This document shows positions 57,818-64,000 of a stretch of 64,000 nucleotides of DNA, piece by piece. The stretch spans positions 1-64,000 of the forward strand of contig CAZJVS010000021.1 of NCBI GenBank assembly GCA_964549445.1. Reading direction: 5' to 3'. How positions within the stretch are numbered: position 1 is the first letter of the stretch; each line of letters begins with the position of its first letter. A program made the translations under genes and the position numbers. The stretch comes from SpSt-539 sp964549445 (GTDB lineage Bacteria > Planctomycetota > Phycisphaerae > UBA1845 > UTPLA1). Below the pieces are notes generated by a model. It saw nothing but the letters and a program-made list of their open reading frames with translations, was not told the origin of the DNA and searched no databases.

Positions 57818-58986
57818 GCGCCACGACCCCCAGCGTCGATTCCCCGGAACTCGCGCCCTACGCGGTGCATGCTTCGCGCTCCCGCGGTCGCCGTCATCCA
57901 GACGATTCCCCCGTCGATCCGCCCTTCGAACTCGACCGCCGCCGCATCCTCCACTGCACGGCCTTCCGCCGCCTGATGCACAAGACCCAGGTCTTCGTCA
58001 CCCACGAAGGCGATCACTTCCGCACGCGCCTGACCCACACGCTCGAAGTCGTCGCCCACGCCCAGCGACTCGCCTCGCGACTGCGGCTCAATGCCCCACT
58101 CGCCGGCGCCGTCGCCCTCGCCCATGACCTCGGCCACTCCCCATTTGGGCACGCCGGTGAAAAAGCCCTCGCCGAGTTGATGGCAACTCACGGCGGCTTC
58201 GAGCACAACGTCCAATCGCTTCGCGTCGTCGACTACCTCGAACATCCATATCCCGCCTTCCGCGGCCTGAATCTCTCATTCGAGTTGCGCGAGAGTCTGA
58301 TCAAACACTGCACCCCGTTCGACAAGCCCGAAGCCGTGGGCCCGCCGCGGGACCCCGCGACGCGCGAGCTGCTCGACACCGGCCGTCTGCCGCCATTGGA
58401 GGGACAGGTCGCCAACCTGGCCGACCAGATCGCCTACAGCGTCCACGATCTGGAAGACGGTCTGATGCAGGGCATGATCGCCGAAGACGCCTTGGCCGGT
58501 TGCGACCTGTGGCGCGAAGCCGCCGCGCCAATTCGCGCTGACTTTCCGCAGGCGCCGATCGCCGCCGTGCGGCGCCCGATCCTCGATGCCCTCGGCGACC
58601 GATTGGCTGCTGACGTGGTGACGGAGAGCACCGCGCGAATTGCCGCGGCGAGCGTTCAGACCGTCGATGATGTTCGCGGAGCCGTGCGGCCGCTGATCGC
58701 CTTCGCTTCCGAAATGGAGCGGCGGCTCGGCGACCTTCAAGGGCTTTTGCGGCGGCACGTCTATCGCCACCACCAAGTCGTGCGGATGGACTCCAAGGCC
58801 CGTCGGCTGATCCGTGAACTCTTTGCCGCCTACACCGCCGAGCCCAACCTGCTCCCGCCGCGATACTTTGAGCGGATCGCCGAGCAGGGCGCCCCGCGCG
58901 TCATCTGCGACTATGTTGCAGGCATGACGGATCGGTACTGCCGGCTGGAATGTGCCCGTCTGTTCGACCCCGGGCGGCTGGACTGA
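57814..58986 (+). CDS. deoxyguanosinetriphosphate triphosphohydrolase-like protein (HD domain)
   Basis: A 390 aa dNTP triphosphohydrolase-like enzyme. HD-domain ligands: FRRLMHKTQVF, FRTRLTHTLEVVAHAQRLA, and ALAHDLGHSPFGHAGE. Length matches the shorter bacterial dGTPase-like family. Such enzymes hydrolyse dNTPs to nucleoside and triphosphate, affecting dNTP pools or phage defence. Confidence 0.9.
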   Translation: MSATTPSVDSPELAPYAVHASRSRGRRHPDDSPVDPPFELDRRRILHCTAFRRLMHKTQVFVTHEGDHFRTRLTHTLEVVAHAQRLASRLRLNAPLAGAVALAHDLGHSPFGHAGEKALAELMATHGGFEHNVQSLRVVDYLEHPYPAFRGLNLSFELRESLIKHCTPFDKPEAVGPPRDPATRELLDTGRLPPLEGQVANLADQIAYSVHDLEDGLMQGMIAEDALAGCDLWREAAAPIRADFPQAPIAAVRRPILDALGDRLAADVVTESTARIAAASVQTVDDVRGAVRPLIAFASEMERRLGDLQGLLRRHVYRHHQVVRMDSKARRLIRELFAAYTAEPNLLPPRYFERIAEQGAPRVICDYVAGMTDRYCRLECARLFDPGRLD

Positions 58987-59046
58987 GGTGTGACGCTTGC
59001 CCGCGGGCGGCCGCGACGCCAGAATCGATCTTCAAGGTGAGGTGCA

Positions 59047-60012
59047 ATGAAGCATAATCGGGTTGTGATCGGATTGTTGATGCTGGCCGTCGCCGGTGCG
59101 AGCGCTCAGACGACGGCTCCGGCGGACCTGGCCGTTGAAGAGCAATCGCGTGCGATGGCGAAACGCTACGCAGACGCACTCATTCCGGCGTTCAAGCTGA
59201 ATCCCAAGCAGGCCGAAGAACTTCGAGCCACGCTCAATCGGCTCGTTGAAGACAATGCTCGCGCCGATCGAGAATCCCGAATAAGCCGGATGAAGACGAT
59301 CGACGAAGTCGACGAGATCGATTCGCACCGCGAGCCGATCACGCTGCGGCAGAAGCGCCGCCTGGCGTTCCTCTTCGGCCAACTTGAAGACATCTACCTC
59401 GCAGCACCGCTCGAGATTCGTCCATTTGCCGCGGCGATTGCGAATCTCGTTCCGACCGATCAATACGCAAGTGCGGGACGCGCCATCGTTGACGCTCGAC
59501 GGCGTTACGCCTTGCCGCCGCCGGGCGCGAAGCTGAGAGACTTTGCCCCCGGTACACCCGATGCCCGCGCGATGCTCGTGTTGAGTCGCTATCGTCTCTT
59601 CCGGAAAGCCGGACTCTATGACGGTGCGAAGGAGTTGCCGCGCGAGCTCGAACCGGCCGATGCGGTCAAGGTCGAGATCGTCCAGTTCTTCCCGATCGCT
59701 CCGCCACCGCGCGAATGGACCGCATACGTTGACGGCGTGATCAGCCGTCTCGGGCTTGACGAGAATCAGACCTTTGCGGCGCGAGGCGTCGCCACCGAGA
59801 GCGTCAAGCGGGCCGACGCAATCCTGGCCGGACTCAAGCCCGACATCGACGAAGCCAACAAGCTGGCGGACGCGGAATTCCGAGCCGCGGTGCTTGCCGA
59901 GCTCAACCGGCCGCTCGACGAATTGTTTAACGACATGAAACTCCGCATCTACAACCTGGCAACCGCCGAACAGCGCGAGCGCGCGACGTCTCAACCTGCT
60001 GCCGGCAAGTGA
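59047..60012 (+). CDS. exported helical protein of unknown function
   Basis: A 321 aa protein with signal peptide (1-20, SAQ). Mostly helical, rich in Arg, Glu and Ala. Segments: YADALIPAFKLNPKQAEELRATLNRLVEDNA, LGLDENQTFAARGVATESVKRADAILAGLKP and a long C-terminal helix. No family recognised. It is 17 nt upstream of the glycine C-acetyltransferase-like gene on the same strand. Confidence 0.6.
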   Translation: MKHNRVVIGLLMLAVAGASAQTTAPADLAVEEQSRAMAKRYADALIPAFKLNPKQAEELRATLNRLVEDNARADRESRISRMKTIDEVDEIDSHREPITLRQKRRLAFLFGQLEDIYLAAPLEIRPFAAAIANLVPTDQYASAGRAIVDARRRYALPPPGAKLRDFAPGTPDARAMLVLSRYRLFRKAGLYDGAKELPRELEPADAVKVEIVQFFPIAPPPREWTAYVDGVISRLGLDENQTFAARGVATESVKRADAILAGLKPDIDEANKLADAEFRAAVLAELNRPLDELFNDMKLRIYNLATAEQRERATSQPAAGK

Positions 60013-60028
60013 TCGTTCCGGAGTCTCG

Positions 60029-61213
60029 ATGACGCTGCTCGAAAAAATCAACGCCGACCTCGACGCCATGCGGCATCAGGGTCAATTCAAGCATCTCCAG
60101 ACGCTCCGCTCGCCGATGGGACCGACCGCGGTTCTCGACGGAATCGGTGAAGTCGTATTGCTCTGCTCCAACGACTATCTCGGCTTTGCCAACGATCCGG
60201 AAGTCGTTGCCGCCGGCGTCGAAGCCGGTCGAAAGTGGGGCGCGGGCACCGGTTCGGTCCGGTTCATCTGCGGCACCTTCGACTACCACCGTACACTGGA
60301 GAAAAAGTTGGCCGTCCTCTCGGCCACAGAGGCCGCAACCACCTACGTAAGCTGCTGGAACGCGAATGAAGCCATCCTGCCCACGCTGATGTCGGCCGGC
60401 GGCGGCGACGTGGTGGCAATCTCAGACGAACTGAACCACGCGAGCATCATTGATGCGATCCGTCTCGGTCGGCAGATCAACAAGCAGTCGGAATCGGCCG
60501 TCTATCCCCATGCCGACATGGCCGAGTTGGAGAAACGCCTCAAGACCTACGCTTCGAAGCCGTACAAAGTCGTGGTGACCGACGGCGTCTTCAGCATGGA
60601 GGGCTCGCTCGCTCCCCTCGATCAAATCCACGCACTGTGCCGCCAGTACGAAGCCATTCTCGTTGTCGACGATTCGCACGGTGTCGGCGTCGTCGGCGCC
60701 ACCGGACGCGGCACGGCGGAGCATTTCGGCCTGCACGGCCAGATCGACATCATGACGGGCACGCTCGGCAAGACCCTCGGCGGCGCCGCGGGCGGATACG
60801 TGGCCGGGCCGCAAAGCGTGATCGAGTTGATGGTGCAGAAGTCGCGACCTCAGCTTTTCTCCAACGCGCTGCCTCCGGCGGGCGCGGCGATCGCGGAGAA
60901 GGCTGTCGACATCCTCATGCGAGACCCTGCACGCGTCGAACGATTGCGGACCAACGTGCGGATGATGCGTGACGGCCTCAAGCAGCGCGGCTTCGAGGCG
61001 ATGGAAGGGCCGAGTGCGATCACACCGATCATTCTTGGCCCGACAGCGAAGGCCATAGCTGCCAGCAAGCGCCTGCTCGAACTCGGGGTGTTCGTGATCG
61101 GCTTCGGCTATCCGGTTGTACCGGAGGGCAAGGCCCGTCTCCGCGTGCAGATCTCCGCCGCGCACAAGCCCGAGCACATTCAACGCGCATTAGACGCGTT
61201 CTCGAAACTCTAA
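60029..61213 (+). CDS. glycine C-acetyltransferase-like PLP enzyme (alpha-oxoamine synthase)
   Basis: A 394 aa pyridoxal-phosphate enzyme closest in motif content to 2-amino-3-ketobutyrate CoA ligase (Kbl): SVRFICGTFDYHRTLEKKL, SDELNHASIIDAIRLG, TDGVFSMEG, VVDDSHGVGVVG, TGTLGKTLGGAAGGY with the PLP Lys, and RPQLFSNALPP. Kbl cleaves 2-amino-3-ketobutyrate to glycine and acetyl-CoA; related 8-amino-7-oxononanoate and serine palmitoyltransferases share the fold. No threonine dehydrogenase is nearby, and the asparagine-synthase-like gene starts 19 nt downstream. Confidence 0.88.
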   Translation: MTLLEKINADLDAMRHQGQFKHLQTLRSPMGPTAVLDGIGEVVLLCSNDYLGFANDPEVVAAGVEAGRKWGAGTGSVRFICGTFDYHRTLEKKLAVLSATEAATTYVSCWNANEAILPTLMSAGGGDVVAISDELNHASIIDAIRLGRQINKQSESAVYPHADMAELEKRLKTYASKPYKVVVTDGVFSMEGSLAPLDQIHALCRQYEAILVVDDSHGVGVVGATGRGTAEHFGLHGQIDIMTGTLGKTLGGAAGGYVAGPQSVIELMVQKSRPQLFSNALPPAGAAIAEKAVDILMRDPARVERLRTNVRMMRDGLKQRGFEAMEGPSAITPIILGPTAKAIAASKRLLELGVFVIGFGYPVVPEGKARLRVQISAAHKPEHIQRALDAFSKL

Positions 61214-61232
61214 AACAGCAGGGCCGCGTTAC

Positions 61233-62969
61233 ATGTCATCGTTTGTTGTCGCGGTCGACTGGCATGGAAAGCGATCGCCGCGCGAACGACTTGCCGCAGC
61301 GCTCGTTCCGCTCGAACGATCCGGCGCAAAAACGCGCACGCTTGCTCAAGGCGAGTGGTATGCCGTAGCGGAGGCGTCCTGGCTCGCGGAGGACGATGCA
61401 GCTTGCCACGTCAGTCAGGACATCATCCTGCTGCTTGATGGTTACATCATTGAAGGGCCAACATCAGCTGCCGAACTGGCAGCGAAGTATCGCAGCGACG
61501 GTCTGGCCGCGCTCGAACGGCTGGACGGCTCGTTCGTTATTTTCGTAATCGATCCGAAGGCCCGTCGCGGCGTCGCCATTACGGACCGTGCGGGTTCGCG
61601 GCCGTTGTTCGCTGCGTGGAATGATGCGGGCCTGTTACTTGCCTCGGAACTGAAATGCTTTCGCGCCGATGCATCGCTTCACGGCGAAATCGACGCTGCT
61701 GCGTTGCCTTCGATGCTGCTCAACAGCTATTTCTTCGACGAGATGACCTATTGGCGCGGCGTCCGTGCGATTTCGTCGGCCCGGCGCGTCGAGTTCGATG
61801 AGAAGGCGACTCGTGCGACGCGATACTGGGCGCCGGAATTCGGAGCGCGACCACCGCCGAGTAGCTCAGACGTCGCCAATGCCGTCGAAGCCGCCATTCG
61901 CGGACACGTGCGACCGTTCTCGAAGCCGGCCATCGCGCTTAGCGGCGGGGTCGATTCGCGCTTGATGCTCGCTGCCGCAAGGCGAGCGGGGCTGAAACTC
62001 CCGACAATCACATGGTCCTACCTCGATGAGGACACCCCCGAGAGCGATATGGGCACGGCCCGGGTCGTCGCAGAGAAATGCGGAGTTCCGCAGGAACAGC
62101 ATCGCCTCTCCTGGGCCACGCTCGCCGGCGAAGCTGCGGCTCTCGTTGAGGCATCCGATGGACTGGTCGGCCACCTCGGCGGCTTCGCTGACCGCCGCCG
62201 TCTGGGTGACGAACTTGCTCGGCGACACGACGCCGTGCTTTTCGGAGATGAGTGCTATCGCGGCGAGGGCGCGGTGAGTTCGGTCGACGAGGCCATTGAG
62301 GGAATCGGCGTTCAAACGCTTCGGGGCGGCGCAGCCGTGCGATTGACACGTTTCTTCATGAGCCGCGATGCGGCCGAGCCCGCCATGGCCGAGTACCGCG
62401 AGCGGCTCGCTCAACTGCTCTCCAATGTTGGCGCCGGACTTGCACCGCAGGATCTTCACGATCGGCTCTATTGGCAGGTCCGATTGCCGCGATTACTGAC
62501 CGGTCCCAAAGCGCTCTGGCGTCGACGGCTCGACGCCGTCAGCCCGCTCCTTTCGGCGCGGATGATTGAAATCGCCGCCGCTACTCCAGCGGCACAGCGG
62601 GTAAAGAAAGAATCGCTTCGTGCCTGCGTGCGCGAGATCGCCCCCGACCTCGACGCCGTGCCCTACGCCACGCGCTCAGGCCGGGTGAAGTGGCGACGCG
62701 TACTGAAAGAAGCTGGTCCGTTTCAGAGGTACCTCGTCGAGACGCTGCTCGACCCGTTCCCGGATTTTGATCGTTGGTTTGATCGCAAGTCGATCGAACT
62801 GGCCTGCCGCGCCGCGCTCGCCGAGGCGCCGACGCAGACTGTCGCACACGGCGACGTGATCTCCAATCTGCGCCGGCGCGCCAGCTCGTGGCTTGTCCGG
62901 CCGCTGCTGCGCCCTCCGCTGCTCCTTGGATTGCTGACCATCAAGCTCTGGATGGCAGCGAACCGATAG
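61233..62969 (+). CDS. asparagine synthase-like protein with degenerate glutaminase domain
   Basis: A 578 aa protein. The N-terminal part (1-190) has the N-terminal-nucleophile fold of asparagine synthases (VSQDIILLLDGYIIEG, RLDGSFVIFVIDPKARRGVAITDRAGSRPLF) but has Ser after Met where glutaminases need Cys, so it probably cannot use glutamine. The C-terminal part (about 200-560) has the ATP pyrophosphatase loop IALSGGVDSRLML and ITWSYLDEDTPESDMGTARVVAEKC. It probably adenylates a carboxylate and joins it to an amine. Substrate unknown. Confidence 0.82.
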   Translation: MSSFVVAVDWHGKRSPRERLAAALVPLERSGAKTRTLAQGEWYAVAEASWLAEDDAACHVSQDIILLLDGYIIEGPTSAAELAAKYRSDGLAALERLDGSFVIFVIDPKARRGVAITDRAGSRPLFAAWNDAGLLLASELKCFRADASLHGEIDAAALPSMLLNSYFFDEMTYWRGVRAISSARRVEFDEKATRATRYWAPEFGARPPPSSSDVANAVEAAIRGHVRPFSKPAIALSGGVDSRLMLAAARRAGLKLPTITWSYLDEDTPESDMGTARVVAEKCGVPQEQHRLSWATLAGEAAALVEASDGLVGHLGGFADRRRLGDELARRHDAVLFGDECYRGEGAVSSVDEAIEGIGVQTLRGGAAVRLTRFFMSRDAAEPAMAEYRERLAQLLSNVGAGLAPQDLHDRLYWQVRLPRLLTGPKALWRRRLDAVSPLLSARMIEIAAATPAAQRVKKESLRACVREIAPDLDAVPYATRSGRVKWRRVLKEAGPFQRYLVETLLDPFPDFDRWFDRKSIELACRAALAEAPTQTVAHGDVISNLRRRASSWLVRPLLRPPLLLGLLTIKLWMAANR

Positions 62970-63080
62970 CTCGCTGAGCTCCGGCCTGATTTGACAGGCC
63001 CGCCACCCATTCCTAGCATTTACCCTTCGCGAATGACGCGGGTGCGTCATACGTGGTCGCCTCAACTGGACTTGCGCACG

Positions 63081-63278
63081 ATGATTGACGCCGAATTGCT
63101 TGAAATACTCGTCTGCCCCGCGTGCAAGTCCAAGGTGGAGCCGCGCGACGTCCGCGTGGGTGAGAAGAATGAAACCCGCCTCGTCTGCACAAATGGTGGA
63201 TGCGGGCTGCGCTTTCCGGTTCGCGATGACATTCCAGTCATGCTGATCGAGGAAGCCGACAAGGCAACTTCCGCGTAG
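63081..63278 (+). CDS. Trm112-like zinc protein
   Basis: A 65 aa protein: ELLEILVCPACKSKVEPRDVRV, LVCTNGGCGLRFPVRDDIPVMLIEEA. The CPAC and CxxxxC pairs would bind zinc; the C-terminal 'FPVRDDIPVML' is the Trm112/UPF0434 hallmark. In other systems these proteins activate methyltransferases. ATG at 63081 begins the domain. Confidence 0.85.
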   Translation: MIDAELLEILVCPACKSKVEPRDVRVGEKNETRLVCTNGGCGLRFPVRDDIPVMLIEEADKATSA

Positions 63279-63334
63279 ATCGGTATGGACAGATCCGCGG
63301 TCCGGCGGCCTCTCGTGAAATTCAGGCGACGCCC

Positions 63335-64000
63335 GTGAAATTTGCGATCATCTCGGACATTCATTCCAACCTCGAAGCACTCAAGGCCGTGCTCGCGGAT
63401 ATCGATCGTCGGCAGATCGAGCGCATCATGTGCCTCGGAGACGTGATCGGATACGGCGCCGACCCGGCCGGATGCGTTGATCTGGTCATGCAGCGTACGG
63501 TGGTCAGTCTGTGCGGCAACCACGATCACGCAGTTTTCTATGAACCGACCAACTTTAACGCTGCCGCTGAAAAGGCGGCGTATTGGACTCGCGAAGCGCT
63601 CGACAACGGCGATCACAGCCCGGCCCGCAACCAGCGCTGGCGGTTTCTCGGCGGTCTCCCCGTGCGCTACACGGTTGGCGACATGCTCTTCGTCCACGGC
63701 TCGCCGCGCAAACCGATCAACGAGTATCTGTTTCCAGACGACGTTTACACGAACCCGCAGAAGCTGCTCGCGAACTTCGAGCGGATGGACAAGACCACCT
63801 GCTTCGTCGGTCACACCCACGTCCCCGGCGTGTTTGTTGACGACCCCTATTTCGAGCCGCCATTCGAGATGGACGGCGGCAAGTACACCATTGGTGAGGA
63901 GAAAGTCATCATCAACGTCGGCAGCGTCGGCCAGCCGCGTGATCGCGACCCGCGCGCCAGCTATGTCGTTGTCGACGACGACGTCGTCGAGTTCATTCGG
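63335..64000 (+). CDS. metallophosphoesterase (3' end beyond window)
   Basis: At least 222 aa of a YfcE/MJ0936-like phosphodiesterase-type protein, cut at the window end. Metal motifs are complete: SDIHSN, GDVIGYG, CGNHDH, GHTHVPG and NVGSVGQPRD. GTG at 63335 is the likely start. Substrate unknown; these often hydrolyse phosphodiesters. Confidence 0.85.
   Translation, partial: MKFAIISDIHSNLEALKAVLADIDRRQIERIMCLGDVIGYGADPAGCVDLVMQRTVVSLCGNHDHAVFYEPTNFNAAAEKAAYWTREALDNGDHSPARNQRWRFLGGLPVRYTVGDMLFVHGSPRKPINEYLFPDDVYTNPQKLLANFERMDKTTCFVGHTHVPGVFVDDPYFEPPFEMDGGKYTIGEEKVIINVGSVGQPRDRDPRASYVVVDDDVVEFIR

Overview
The window is GC-rich, densely coded bacterial DNA, most likely from a member of the Planctomycetota (perhaps Phycisphaerae or a relative). 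The evidence is three formylglycine sulfatases, DUF1254 and DUF2092 secreted proteins, glycine/histidine/tyrosine-rich exported proteins, dockerin-like C-termini on large surface proteins, many small lipoproteins, and a microcompartment operon with the three BMC-P genes and class II aldolase known from Planctomycetes/Verrucomicrobia. No tRNA, rRNA, CRISPR array or transposase was recognised.

Layout. 50-4322 (minus): two sulfatases flanking a small membrane protein. 4531-9661 (minus): a DUF502 membrane protein and a run of secreted proteins (two DUF2092 paralogues, a SnoaL/DUF4440-like protein, a glycine-rich surface protein). 9769-16220 (plus): patatin-like lipoprotein, two DUF1254 proteins, DUF4239 membrane protein and an NPYTG-repeat protein. 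16519-24572 (plus): a long sulfatase, DUF202 protein, BKACE-type enzyme, a voltage-gated-like ion channel, a ClC antiporter and a secreted protein. 24674-27959 (plus): a HlyD/ABC-2 exporter, followed by a decayed copy of a permease 3' end. 28961-33819 (minus): an overlapping operon aroDE / phosphoesterase / aroK / prepilin peptidase / LapA-like protein. 33898-36206 (plus): lipoproteins and a B12-binding-fold protein. 36235-39325 (minus): cardiolipin synthase and a CBM2-GH18-dockerin chitinase-like protein.

39475-45606 (minus) is the centrepiece: a nine-gene bacterial microcompartment (BMC) operon, in transcription order RpiB-DeoC fusion, CsoS1D-like double-trimer shell protein, BMC-H, BMC-P, CoA-acylating aldehyde dehydrogenase with an encapsulation peptide, single-trimer BMC-T, BMC-P, BMC-P, class II (fuculose-phosphate type) aldolase. 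A clear sigma70-like promoter with an inverted repeat lies just upstream. The gene set blends what I recall as the sugar-phosphate-utilising (SPU: RpiB plus DeoC) and planctomycete (PVM: class II aldolase plus three BMC-P) types. Two aldolases would feed one aldehyde dehydrogenase: DeoC giving acetaldehyde and the class II aldolase giving lactaldehyde or a similar aldehyde. No phosphotransacylase, alcohol dehydrogenase or kinase is encoded beside it. About 2.5 kb upstream lies a 49-nt remnant of another rpiB, differing only at synonymous positions, so a second related gene or locus probably existed here.

45836-48099 holds small membrane proteins, a glyoxalase-fold protein and a winged-helix regulator followed by a broken frame. 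48385-52542 (minus) encodes two large exported repeat proteins with dockerin-like ends. 52543-53484 is gene-free and contains three kinds of short tandem repeat. 53485-64000 (plus) holds a lipoprotein, a membrane protein, cinA, a HIT hydrolase, a dGTPase-like protein, a secreted protein, a glycine C-acetyltransferase-like enzyme, an asparagine-synthase-like protein, a Trm112-like protein and a phosphoesterase cut by the window end.
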